Below, in pieces: positions 26,355-34,880 of a DNA stretch of 42,094 nt (positions are counted from its first letter, which is position 1; each line of letters begins with the position of its first letter). Source of the DNA: UBA1858 sp965658595. GTDB lineage: Bacteria; Pseudomonadota; Gammaproteobacteria; UBA4575. The notes beneath the pieces were generated by a model, which saw only the letters and a list, made by a program, of their open reading frames with translations, had not been told where the DNA came from and did not search any database. A program made the translations under genes and the position numbers. The DNA lies in assembly GCA_965658595.1 (NCBI GenBank), contig CBFHSW010000085.1:1-42094 (forward strand), given 5' to 3'.

Positions 26355-27782
26355 CTACTTTTGTTCACTATTGGCAGGTATTTGCATAGCTAGAAATTGT
26401 GGACCCTCTGGTCTTTGAACTAACACAGAAACGTATTTTCCTGCTGGCAAGTCTTTAATTAATTTCTTAAGGCTCTTGATGGAATCCACTTTTTCACCAT
26501 CGATCATCTGAACAACGTCATTTTTTCGAACGCCGGCTGCTTTAGCTGGACCGTCTTGAATTCCAAACACACGTAGACCGAAATCCAACCCAGTTTTTTC
26601 CCTCTCGTCATCATCGAGGACTTGTAACTTCATACCCAGCACACCATTTTTCTGTGTTTGTGTTTTAGATTGTTGCTGAGCTTGTTCACTATCAGGCAAT
26701 TGACCAATGACTACGTTTACTTTTTTAATTTTACCGTTACGTAGTATCTCAACCGGGACCTTCTCACCGACTCTAACTCGACCAACGATAGGTGGTAGTG
26801 AAGCTGAGCTGGTGATTTCTTGACCATTAAACTTAATGATTACATCACCGACTTTAATTTTTGCCTCAATTGCAGGGCTATCATCCATAATTTTAGCGAC
26901 TAATGCTCCACTAGGTTTATCCATACCAAAGGACTGTGCCAGCTCTCGTGTCACTTCTTGAATATAAACTCCCAGCCAACCCCGAGAAACATAGCCTGTG
27001 GACTTAATCTGATCAATGACATCCATAGCAACTTCAACAGGTATGGCAAATGAAAGCCCCATAAAGCCTCCGGTGCGGCTATAGATCTGTGAGTTGATGC
27101 CTACTACCTCGCCACTCATATTGAACAAAGGGCCACCAGAGTTACCCGGATTGATTGCTACATCCGTTTGAATAAATGGCACATAATTCTCATTCGGGAG
27201 ACTACGCCCTTTAGCGCTTACAATGCCCGAGGTAACGGAATGATCAAAACCAAAAGGTGATCCAATAGCTAATACCCATTGCCCTACTTTGAGATCATTC
27301 GCCGAGCCAAGTTTGACTATAGGCAGATTATCAGCTTTGATTTTTAATAATGCGATATCACTACGTGGATCACTACCAATGAGCTCAGCAATAAATTCTC
27401 GTCTATCACTCAATTTAACGATTATTTCATCGGCCTCTACAACGACATGGTGATTTGTGACCACATAACCATCACCTGAAATAATAAAACCTGAACCCAG
27501 TGACTTAGAGTTGTAGTAATCTTTTTGACCTGGGCCTTGCTCTTCTAAAAACTTTTCAAAGAAATCATTGAATGGACTTCCTTCTGGAAATTCAGGAAGT
27601 TGCACGTTGGGAGGGATTTTAGGATGGCTAGATTGTTGTTTACTGGTACTAATGTTAACAACGGCCGCAGAATGAGCTTCAACCAACTTAGTGAAATCTG
27701 GCAATGCGGTATTAGCGCATACAGGCACTATTGCACAAATCAATAAAAAGCACAGAACTAGATTTAATTTTCTGACAAACAA
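26355..27782 (-). CDS. degP: DegP/MucD-type periplasmic serine protease
   Basis: A 475-residue HtrA-family protease and chaperone of the periplasm. A signal peptide covers about 1-23. The trypsin-like domain carries the triad His112 (VTNHHVV), Asp142 (DPRSDIALLK) and Ser215 (GNSGGPL), and two PDZ domains follow (about 265-350 and 385-470). It degrades misfolded envelope proteins. The place behind rpoE-rseA-rseB matches mucD of Pseudomonas, so sigma-E control is expected. Confidence 0.95.
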   Translation of the reverse strand: MFVRKLNLVLCFLLICAIVPVCANTALPDFTKLVEAHSAAVVNISTSKQQSSHPKIPPNVQLPEFPEGSPFNDFFEKFLEEQGPGQKDYYNSKSLGSGFIISGDGYVVTNHHVVVEADEIIVKLSDRREFIAELIGSDPRSDIALLKIKADNLPIVKLGSANDLKVGQWVLAIGSPFGFDHSVTSGIVSAKGRSLPNENYVPFIQTDVAINPGNSGGPLFNMSGEVVGINSQIYSRTGGFMGLSFAIPVEVAMDVIDQIKSTGYVSRGWLGVYIQEVTRELAQSFGMDKPSGALVAKIMDDSPAIEAKIKVGDVIIKFNGQEITSSASLPPIVGRVRVGEKVPVEILRNGKIKKVNVVIGQLPDSEQAQQQSKTQTQKNGVLGMKLQVLDDDEREKTGLDFGLRVFGIQDGPAKAAGVRKNDVVQMIDGEKVDSIKSLKKLIKDLPAGKYVSVLVQRPEGPQFLAMQIPANSEQK

Positions 27783-27816
27783 AATTATTCCCCTAAAGTA
27801 ACATCAATATGCATAT

Positions 27817-28803
27817 TTAAAGATTTACTGAGTCGCCTATCAACTCAACTGTTCGGCTGGGCACCTCACCCAGTACCGTGATTTTGTAACGATCATTCGT
27901 GCGAGTAAAAACATTTATAGCACCACGTCCCATCAACATCGGCTTAAGATTAACTTTATGCTCCAACTCGGATATAAAAATTGATACTGAAGCAATACTG
28001 TCACTAAGCACTATATGACGAACAGGACTGTGATTAGTATTAATGGCTCGCTGGCTTGCGCTTTCAATCTCAAACCCATGTGGTAATGAAGATAGATCTA
28101 AGATCTCTTCAGCATTGTCGTAATTTATAGATTTAGACTTACTTATAAAAGATTTTTTAGATTTATATTGACTAGTGTCATATACAGAATCAAAACTCAC
28201 AGTGTGCAGGTCTTGCAGATACTCTATTTCTGTAAACATAACATCTTCAAGAATACGCTTTTTATTTTCGTCCCAGATCCTCGACCTTAACAACATCCCA
28301 GTGCTTGGCTGTATACACAGCTCATAAGCATATCTGTATTCATCGGCCGGCTTTATTTTTAAAACCTGACAAAGCTTACCAGCCACATGATTAAATTTAC
28401 TGGACTGCAATGAATAAACTTTTTTAATTCGAGTGAGGTCTGTAGGAATTGTGGTTGGAACAGCTTTATAAGTAGAAGATGGTGCTAGACTGAAAATTTG
28501 TTGCTGCGGCCAGACACATTTCACTTGAGGACCATTTCGAGTCACCTCTCTTAAAGATCCATTCAAAGAGACCAGACGCTCTCTGGGAGTATCGTCAACT
28601 ACTCCATGTATAATACTCATAGCATCAAGCTTATTGCCATGCTTAAATACAAACACACCTTTATAATTTAGTTTATTTTCAGCATCTTTCATCGATGATA
28701 AAAGCACAGCCTCAGAGAGCAAGTCTGCCGCAGAGATGTTGACTGCAAACATTACCAAACAGATTGACAGCAAACACCGCATACAAATATTTTTCTTAAT
28801 CAC
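27817..28803 (-). CDS. rseB: Sigma-E factor regulatory protein RseB (MucB)
   Basis: A 328-residue periplasmic protein of the MucB/RseB family with a signal peptide (about 8-25, ISAA cleavage). The N-terminal lipoprotein-carrier-like domain includes LNYKGVFVFKHG and the C-terminal domain ends in RTVELIGDSV. RseB binds the periplasmic part of RseA and shields it from cleavage until envelope stress displaces it. Its start overlaps the rseA stop by 8 nt, which couples their translation. Confidence 0.92.
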   Translation of the reverse strand: MIKKNICMRCLLSICLVMFAVNISAADLLSEAVLLSSMKDAENKLNYKGVFVFKHGNKLDAMSIIHGVVDDTPRERLVSLNGSLREVTRNGPQVKCVWPQQQIFSLAPSSTYKAVPTTIPTDLTRIKKVYSLQSSKFNHVAGKLCQVLKIKPADEYRYAYELCIQPSTGMLLRSRIWDENKKRILEDVMFTEIEYLQDLHTVSFDSVYDTSQYKSKKSFISKSKSINYDNAEEILDLSSLPHGFEIESASQRAINTNHSPVRHIVLSDSIASVSIFISELEHKVNLKPMLMGRGAINVFTRTNDRYKITVLGEVPSRTVELIGDSVNL

Positions 28804-29515
28804 TACTATCTTTCAGTCGTGTAATTTCTGAATAAGGTGAAATTATTCGTCCACTCGCATACCCCGAATGATTATAAATATAGGCCTCGATGTCTTGATC
28901 TGGTAGTTGCAGCTGAGTTTCACCAGCATTGCCGACAATTGGCTTGGCACTCAACTGAACGGGTACAAATTGGACTCTAGGAGATATCTTATTAGCCACC
29001 TCGGCAGTATCAATCGTCGGCGAGTTGAGTGTTTTTGCATCCCAAGATTCCGTTTGATTAACGCTGGCAGAGTATTGATCTGTGTTGAGGTTAGTTTGAG
29101 CAAACTGTTGAAAACTCAAAAAAGAGACCGTTGCGACTGAGACCGCAATCGCTAGACCCGCAATCTGTTTAATGCTATTTATTTTTTTATTACTCTGGCT
29201 GTTATAGCCTGCATATCGCTCAGAATCATTCAATCCTAATGGTTCAAACTCATTATCTGCTTGCTCATGAATGGACTGCATCACTCGGCTTGAGAAATTC
29301 AAGTCTATGACTTCGTCACATTCTTTTTTCATAATAGACCTTAGCAAGGAATATCGCTGCAGTTTTTTATGAGATTCATCTCCAGTGTCATCACCAGACT
29401 CATACAAAAGAATGCTGTTATTTAAACGCCGACGTTCAAATTCTGATAATTCTTGATCTAGACTAGCGCTAATCAGCTCTAAATCTTTATCATTTAATTG
29501 TTTTTTACTACTCAT
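28796..29515 (-). CDS. rseA: Anti-sigma-E factor RseA (MucA)
   Basis: A 239-residue single-pass inner membrane protein. The N-terminal anti-sigma domain has the family pattern LISASLDQELSEFERRR (about 14-30); one membrane segment (about 118-138, IAGLAIAVSVATVSFLSF) is followed by a periplasmic tail that RseB would bind. It holds the sigma factor inactive at the membrane. It lies about 110 bp after rpoE and overlaps rseB. Sequence conservation is low outside the sigma-binding part, as is common for this family. Confidence 0.9.
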   Translation of the reverse strand: MSSKKQLNDKDLELISASLDQELSEFERRRLNNSILLYESGDDTGDESHKKLQRYSLLRSIMKKECDEVIDLNFSSRVMQSIHEQADNEFEPLGLNDSERYAGYNSQSNKKINSIKQIAGLAIAVSVATVSFLSFQQFAQTNLNTDQYSASVNQTESWDAKTLNSPTIDTAEVANKISPRVQFVPVQLSAKPIVGNAGETQLQLPDQDIEAYIYNHSGYASGRIISPYSEITRLKDSSD

Positions 29516-29624
29516 AATTGATCCTAGGTATCATTTGCAATCCAACACAATCTAATTATATGTTTTGAACTATTTAAAATTTATTGCTTTTTATTCATTT
29601 CAATTGAAACAGTTGGATGTTTGT

Positions 29625-30200
29625 TCAATCAATCAAAGGCTTTATCACTTTATCTAACGCCTCACGCGCTCTGAAGATTCGCGAACGTACTGTGCCAATT
29701 GGGCATCCCACCGTATCTGCAATATCTTCATAACTCATTCCATCCATTTCACGCAATGTTAATGCCATTTTTAAATCCTCAGGCAAGCCATGTATCGCTT
29801 CAAAAACTTTTACTTCAAGCTCCTTAGTTTGCAACATACGCTCTGGAGTATGTTGATCGCGCAAGAATGTGGCTTCATCAAAATACTCAGCATCATCTAT
29901 ATCAACCTGCTGTTTAGTTTTTCTCTTGCCTGACGACATCAGGTAATTCTTCGCTGAATTGACGGCGATACGATACAACCATGTATAAAAAGCACTGTCG
30001 CCTCGAAAATTTTTCAATCCTCTGTATGCTTTGATGAAAGCTTCTTGAGCTACATCTTGTGCTTCATCCCCTTGCACATAACGACTGACCAAATTAAGGA
30101 CTTTAAATTGGTATTTCTGCACAAGCACATCAAAGGCTTTAGAATCCCCCTCCTTAGCGCGTGCAACTAACTCTTTGTCGTTATTATTGTCACTGCCCAT
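29625..30200 (-). CDS. rpoE: RNA polymerase sigma-E factor (RpoE/AlgU)
   Basis: A 191-residue ECF sigma factor. Region 2 contains VSRYVQGDEAQDVAQEAFIKAY and FYTWLYRIAVNSAKN; region 4 contains LREMDGMSYEDIADTVGCPIGTVRSRIFRARE. The start is taken at ATG 30200, which gives the same length as Escherichia coli RpoE; ATG 30209 and TTG 30224 are in frame but too close to, or upstream of, the AGGGAG ribosome-binding site. It directs the envelope stress response. It heads rseA-rseB-degP and diverges from nadB. Confidence 0.95.
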   Translation of the reverse strand: MGSDNNNDKELVARAKEGDSKAFDVLVQKYQFKVLNLVSRYVQGDEAQDVAQEAFIKAYRGLKNFRGDSAFYTWLYRIAVNSAKNYLMSSGKRKTKQQVDIDDAEYFDEATFLRDQHTPERMLQTKELEVKVFEAIHGLPEDLKMALTLREMDGMSYEDIADTVGCPIGTVRSRIFRAREALDKVIKPLID

Positions 30201-30240
30201 CTTGGGCATTTCTCCCTGTTGCAAACTTCATTTGCTGCAT

Positions 30241-30269
30241 ATACGACCGCAACAATATCAAGAAGTTCT
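30241..30269 (-). promoter_or_regulatory. Candidate sigma-E-dependent promoter of rpoE
   Basis: On the minus strand, GAACTT (30268-30263) is followed after 16 nt by TCGTAT (30246-30241). This is close to the sigma-E consensus GGAACTT and TCTRA with 16-nt spacing. It lies about 40 bp before the rpoE start, where autoregulated rpoE promoters are usually found. Confidence 0.6.
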
Positions 30270-30353
30270 AAAAATTATTATACTGGACATGAATAGATGT
30301 ATATTAACTATACATGATGCATACGTCACACTTTTTATGACAAAATGTATTTT

Positions 30354-31997
30354 ATGAGCATATCAAAAACAAACAACTACGATGTTTTAATTATCGGCAG
30401 TGGAGCTGCGGGCTTAAGTGCGGCTTTGCACGTAAGTAAATACCACAAAGTCGCGGTTATCTCTAAGGCAGAACTCAACAGCGGTAACACTTCTTGGGCG
30501 CAAGGTGGTATTTCCGCTGTATTAGATCGTGATGATACTCTGGAAAAACATATCGAAGATACTATCTCGGCAGGTGTAGGCTTGTGCGATCCTAAAGTCG
30601 TTGAAAAAACCGTTTCTGAAGGAAGTAAGGTAATAGATTGGTTATTGTCTATCGGTGTTAAATTTACTCGTGAGCAAAACTTTCATAACGTTCATAAATT
30701 ACATCTCACCCGTGAAGGTGGACATACCCACAGAAGAGTGGCGCATGTTGCTGATGCCACTGGAGACGCCATACAAAATGAACTTATTTCTCAAGTTCAA
30801 GAATGTGAAAATGTCGATCTACTCTCAAACTACATCGCTGTTGATCTAATCACAGCCCGCAAATTAGGCAAACCTGAAGATAAATGCTTAGGTGCATATA
30901 TACTCAATTTAAATTCAGGACATGTAGAGGTCTTTCGAGCTAAATCAGTGATATTAGCTACTGGTGGGGCCAGTAAGGTCTATCTTTATACTAGTAATCC
31001 AGATGGAGCATGTGGAGATGGCCTAGCCATGGCATGGCGAGCCGGATGTCGCGCTGCCAATATGGAGTTCATGCAATTCCACCCAACCTGTCTTTACCAT
31101 CCAAAAGCTAAATCTTATCTTCTCAGCGAAGCGATACGCGGCGAAGGTGGTAAAATCGTGCTCCAAGATGGCAGTGAATTTTTGCATCATTTTGATCCAC
31201 GTGGCGTACTAGCACCTCGCGATATAGTCGCCAGAGCGATAGATTACATGATGAAAAAACATGGCCATGACTGCGTATACTTGGATATTAGCCATAAATC
31301 CGAACAATTCATCAATAAACACTTCCCAAATATCCAAGCGCGCTGTCAAAAACTCGGTTATGACATGAGCAAAGAACCCATACCCGCAGTCCCAGCTGCA
31401 CATTATACATGTGGCGGTATAGTCACTGATGAACATGGGCAAACCGACATTCCACATCTTTATGCGATCGGCGAAGTTGCATTTACTGGTTTGCATGGTG
31501 CCAATCGTATGGCCAGCAACTCATTGCTTGAATGTCTTGCATATGGAAGATTTGCTGGTGAACACATAAATCAATCATCCCCTGATGAACATTATTCAAT
31601 TGATATTCCGGCATGGGATGAAAGTCGTGTATCAAACTCAGATGAAGAAATTGTAGTAGCACACAACTGGGACGAGGTGCGACGATTCATGTGGGATTAT
31701 GTCGGCATCGTTAGAACGACAAAACGTATGCAACGAGCCAAACACCGCGTTGATCTATTACTTAATGAAATAGATGAGTACTACAGCAACTTTAAAATCA
31801 CCAGTGATTTAATTGAATTAAGAAATCTTGCTGTTGTGGCTGATTTAATTATACGCAGCGCACTATCACGCAAAGAGAGTCGAGGTTTACATTACACGCT
31901 AGATTATCCAGAGGCCAATAAATCTCTAGACCGTGTGAATACCATTTTACGACCAGTCGATTCTAATCTTGATCAAGTAGGACAAAAAATACTTTAA
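30354..31997 (+). CDS. nadB: L-aspartate oxidase
   Basis: An FAD-dependent oxidase of 547 residues from ATG 30354 (another in-frame ATG lies 9 nt upstream). It converts L-aspartate to iminoaspartate, the first step of de novo NAD synthesis. The FAD-binding GSGAAGLSAAL is near residues 15-25; SWAQGGISAVL, LTREGGHTHRRVAH, EFMQFHPTCL and GLHGANRMASNSLLE follow in the expected order. The divergent pairing of nadB with rpoE is a classic gammaproteobacterial arrangement. No nadA or nadC gene is in the window. Confidence 0.96.
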   Translation: MSISKTNNYDVLIIGSGAAGLSAALHVSKYHKVAVISKAELNSGNTSWAQGGISAVLDRDDTLEKHIEDTISAGVGLCDPKVVEKTVSEGSKVIDWLLSIGVKFTREQNFHNVHKLHLTREGGHTHRRVAHVADATGDAIQNELISQVQECENVDLLSNYIAVDLITARKLGKPEDKCLGAYILNLNSGHVEVFRAKSVILATGGASKVYLYTSNPDGACGDGLAMAWRAGCRAANMEFMQFHPTCLYHPKAKSYLLSEAIRGEGGKIVLQDGSEFLHHFDPRGVLAPRDIVARAIDYMMKKHGHDCVYLDISHKSEQFINKHFPNIQARCQKLGYDMSKEPIPAVPAAHYTCGGIVTDEHGQTDIPHLYAIGEVAFTGLHGANRMASNSLLECLAYGRFAGEHINQSSPDEHYSIDIPAWDESRVSNSDEEIVVAHNWDEVRRFMWDYVGIVRTTKRMQRAKHRVDLLLNEIDEYYSNFKITSDLIELRNLAVVADLIIRSALSRKESRGLHYTLDYPEANKSLDRVNTILRPVDSNLDQVGQKIL

Positions 31998-32039
31998 TCT
32001 CAATTACCTGCATTATTCATCTGTGCTTAAAATCGGTAC

Positions 32040-32588
32040 TCAAGAGTCTGCAACAAATACTTTCCTTCGATAATATTCGAGCTCCTGGATAGAATCACGG
32101 ATATCACTCAATGCTAGATGATCAGATTCTTTGTCATAGTGCACCTGTTCTGGATTATACCATCGCTTAACCAATTCCTTCACGGTACTGACATCGAGAT
32201 TTCTATAATGAAAATAAGCTTCTAAAGCTGGCATCAATCTCGCCATGAAACGTCTATCCTGACAGATACTATTACCACACATAGGAGAGCTATTAGCGGG
32301 GACATATTTTTTTAAGAATTCCAGCGTTTCATGTTCGGCTTGCTTACAATCATATGAACTGGCTAACACTCTTTCAACAAGACCTGATTTTTTATGCTGA
32401 GTTTGATTCCAGTTATCCATTTGATCGAGTCGTGTCTGTGGCTGGTGCAGCGCTATGACAGGGCCAACCGCAATCTCGTTGAGTTGTTTATCTGTGACTA
32501 TGGTGGCTATTTCTATGATTTCATCATTATCAGTATCTAGCCCCGTCATCTCTAAGTCTATCCAAATCAGGTTGTTTTCATCTTGCAT
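32040..32588 (-). CDS. orn: Oligoribonuclease
   Basis: A 182-residue DEDDh 3'-5' exonuclease that degrades very short RNAs, including pGpG from cyclic-di-GMP turnover. The N-terminal WIDLEMTGLD holds the first catalytic acids; the C-terminal SDHLALSDIRDSI gives the His and Asp of the last motif. ATG 32588 has a GAGTGG ribosome-binding site, whereas the longer form needs TTG, so the shorter start is preferred. It diverges from a small cytochrome gene and rsgA, a common partner of orn. Confidence 0.95.
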   Translation of the reverse strand: MQDENNLIWIDLEMTGLDTDNDEIIEIATIVTDKQLNEIAVGPVIALHQPQTRLDQMDNWNQTQHKKSGLVERVLASSYDCKQAEHETLEFLKKYVPANSSPMCGNSICQDRRFMARLMPALEAYFHYRNLDVSTVKELVKRWYNPEQVHYDKESDHLALSDIRDSIQELEYYRRKVFVADS

Positions 32589-32650
32589 AAGTCCACTCGC
32601 GGTCAATTTTCTGCTATCTTACGTCAACTCTTATCAATATACATTTAACT

Positions 32651-32941
32651 ATGCGACTCATAAGCCATTTATCAATACTTTTTGTTTTTTTTATATCCCT
32701 TAACCCCGCACTAGCCGAATCTGGAGAAACCCTTCATGAAACGTCCTGTGTTGAATGTCATAGCTTGATGACAGGCGGTGATGGTAGTGTACTTTATAGC
32801 CGTGAAGACCGTATGGTACAATCTATGGACGGGCTAGAGAAGCAAGTTATGCGCTGCTCTGATGGTGCTCAAACCGGCTGGAGCGACAGTCAGCTAAAAT
32901 CTGTGATCGGCTTTTTAAATCAAGCGCATTACAATTTTTAG
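32651..32941 (+). CDS. Small monoheme c-type cytochrome
   Basis: A 96-residue exported protein. The signal peptide (about 1-22, ALA cleavage) precedes one heme motif, CVECH at 33-37, and the C-terminal half has GWSDSQLKSVIGFLN, the last helix of class I cytochromes. A second Cys (CSDGAQTGW, near 69) is unusual. It probably carries electrons in the periplasm; the partner is unknown, and the diheme peroxidase some 19 kb away is only one candidate. It lies 28 bp before rsgA on the same strand. Confidence 0.85.
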   Translation: MRLISHLSILFVFFISLNPALAESGETLHETSCVECHSLMTGGDGSVLYSREDRMVQSMDGLEKQVMRCSDGAQTGWSDSQLKSVIGFLNQAHYNF

Positions 32942-32969
32942 AAATGTTTTCATAATTCCTTTTTATTTT

Positions 32970-33851
32970 ATGTATCTAGCCATAGTCATCGCGAGACAGG
33001 GTAAGACATATATTGTTGAAGACGAATATCATGAGCAACATCAGTGTCATGTTCGTAGCCAAGCTCAAGATGCAGTATGCGGTGATCAAGTATTATGTAA
33101 GAGACAACATCAGTCACAAGATGTCATAGAGTCTATACAGCCAAGAGTAAATCAGCTCACTAGAATCGACAACTTCCAACGCACTAAAACTCTGGCGGCT
33201 AATATCGACCATATGGTAATAGTCATTGCCGCACTTCCCACTTATTCAAATCTATTAATCGACAAGTATTTGGCCTGCGCTGAATTAACTCACTGTAGAG
33301 CTAGCTTGGTAGTGAACAAAGCTGAATATTTAAATCAACAATGCATTGATATTGACCAGCTAGAAAACATGTATGCCCCTCTGGTTGAGAACTTTATCAT
33401 CACCAGTGCCCATCTTGGTTATGGGGTATCACAATTAAAACGCATTCTACGAGCACAAACAAGCATCCTTGTTGGACAGTCTGGAGTCGGAAAATCCTCT
33501 CTCATTAATCGTTTATTTGGCAATACTGATATTAAAGTGGGTAGCTTATCTGAAAACATTCAACAAGGTAAACACACGACTACTAATGCCTTTGCTTATC
33601 CTCTTGATCGCGATAGTAAAATAATTGACTCGCCAGGTGTGCGTAGTTTTACACCTGTAATGACAGATAACCATCATGCTGCTCGTGGCTTCAAAGAGTT
33701 TCAAGAATTCATCGGTAAATGTAAGTTTGCCGATTGTCAGCATCTCAATGAACCGGGTTGCGCTGTCAAATGTGCTGTAGAGTCGGGTGATATCACTGCA
33801 CTACGTTATGCTAGTTATCAATCAATATGCGCTGAAAATAACAGCCATTAA
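32970..33851 (+). CDS. rsgA: Ribosome small subunit-dependent GTPase A
   Basis: A 293-residue circularly permuted GTPase that checks late maturation of the 30S ribosomal subunit. After an OB-fold N-terminal domain the G motifs occur in permuted order: NKAE (G4, about 116-119), GQSGVGKSS (G1, about 169-177) and DSPG (G3, about 219). The C-terminal zinc site is CKFADCQHLNEPGCAVKC. All family features are intact, and the length is slightly short for the family. Confidence 0.95.
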   Translation: MYLAIVIARQGKTYIVEDEYHEQHQCHVRSQAQDAVCGDQVLCKRQHQSQDVIESIQPRVNQLTRIDNFQRTKTLAANIDHMVIVIAALPTYSNLLIDKYLACAELTHCRASLVVNKAEYLNQQCIDIDQLENMYAPLVENFIITSAHLGYGVSQLKRILRAQTSILVGQSGVGKSSLINRLFGNTDIKVGSLSENIQQGKHTTTNAFAYPLDRDSKIIDSPGVRSFTPVMTDNHHAARGFKEFQEFIGKCKFADCQHLNEPGCAVKCAVESGDITALRYASYQSICAENNSH

Positions 33852-33922
33852 CGTGCTTTTACATAACGTATATCTGTTAACAGAGCAAGTTTTTAAATCA
33901 CTTTGCAGATACTACGAACACT

Positions 33923-34525
33923 TTATTTATAATCAGTACGGGTATTAAATGCTTGTGAGAGAGTATTTAAGTCTAGGTATTCCAGCTCTCCACCAATCGG
34001 CACACCTTGTGCTAGACGGGTAGTTTTTAGCCCATATTGATTGACCATTTCTGCAATAACATGGGCGGTCACTTCGCCCTCCATGGTCGAACTAGTGGCT
34101 AAAATAATCTCTTCCAACTCGCCTGATTTGAGACGTTGTTCGAGCTGATCCAGCCCCAACTGTTCAGGCCCAACCCCATCCAGTGGCGATAGCTTACCCA
34201 TTAAAACAAAATACACACCTTTATAACTGGTTCCACTTTCAATGGCCATTACATCTGTTGGAGTTTCAACAATACACATCTGAGAGGTTTTTCTAGTAGT
34301 ACTGGCGCAGATATCACAGATTTCTTTTTCAGTATAGTTTCTGCATTTTTGACAATGACGTATGCTTTCTAATGCTTGAGTGATCGTAGTTCCAAGTGTC
34401 AGTGCTTTTTCTTTATCTATTTTTAACAAATGAAACGCCATGCGTTGAGCGGTCTTTTGCCCAACACCTGGTAATATTTTCAAAGCATTGATGAGTTGAT
34501 CAAGAATTGGTAGCGGATCTGCCAA
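33923..34525 (-). CDS. recR: Recombination protein RecR
   Basis: A 200-residue RecR protein, the normal length. It has the N-terminal helix-hairpin-helix ILPGVGQKTAQRMAFHLL, a C4 zinc finger CQKCRNYTEKEICDIC (about 59-74) and a Toprim domain starting near CIVETPTDVMAIE. With RecF and RecO it loads RecA at gaps. It follows ybaB after about 30 bp in the dnaX-ybaB-recR operon. Confidence 0.97.
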   Translation of the reverse strand: MADPLPILDQLINALKILPGVGQKTAQRMAFHLLKIDKEKALTLGTTITQALESIRHCQKCRNYTEKEICDICASTTRKTSQMCIVETPTDVMAIESGTSYKGVYFVLMGKLSPLDGVGPEQLGLDQLEQRLKSGELEEIILATSSTMEGEVTAHVIAEMVNQYGLKTTRLAQGVPIGGELEYLDLNTLSQAFNTRTDYK

Positions 34526-34556
34526 AATAGTTACCTAATTAAATTTTTACGTGCAA

Positions 34557-34880
34557 CTAAAAAGGTAGCTTCATACCAGGAGGCAATGGCATGCCAGCGG
34601 TAATGTTAGCGTATTTATCTTTTGAGGTTTGCTCTAATTTATGCACTGCATCATTAATAGCCGCTGCAATCAAATCTTCCAGCATATCTTTATCATCACC
34701 CATAAGACTGTCGTCTATGAACAATCTTTTAACTTCATGACTGCCCTGCATAATAACTTTCACCATACCACCGCCTGATTGTCCTTCTACTTCTATCAAC
34801 TTAAGCTCTTCTTGTGCTTTTTGCATATCTTCTTGCATTTTTTGAGCTTGCTTCATCAAATTACCTATTCCACCTTTCAT
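34557..34880 (-). CDS. ybaB: YbaB/EbfC nucleoid-associated protein
   Basis: A 107-residue YbaB/EbfC family DNA-binding protein, here with the typical GIGNLMKQAQKMQEDMQKAQEEL N-terminal helix, shown only in part, and the C-terminal MPLPPGMKLPF. It forms tweezer-like dimers on DNA. The start overlaps the dnaX stop by 4 nt (34877-34880), and recR follows, the standard order in many bacteria. Confidence 0.96.
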   Translation of the reverse strand: MKGGIGNLMKQAQKMQEDMQKAQEELKLIEVEGQSGGGMVKVIMQGSHEVKRLFIDDSLMGDDKDMLEDLIAAAINDAVHKLEQTSKDKYANITAGMPLPPGMKLPF

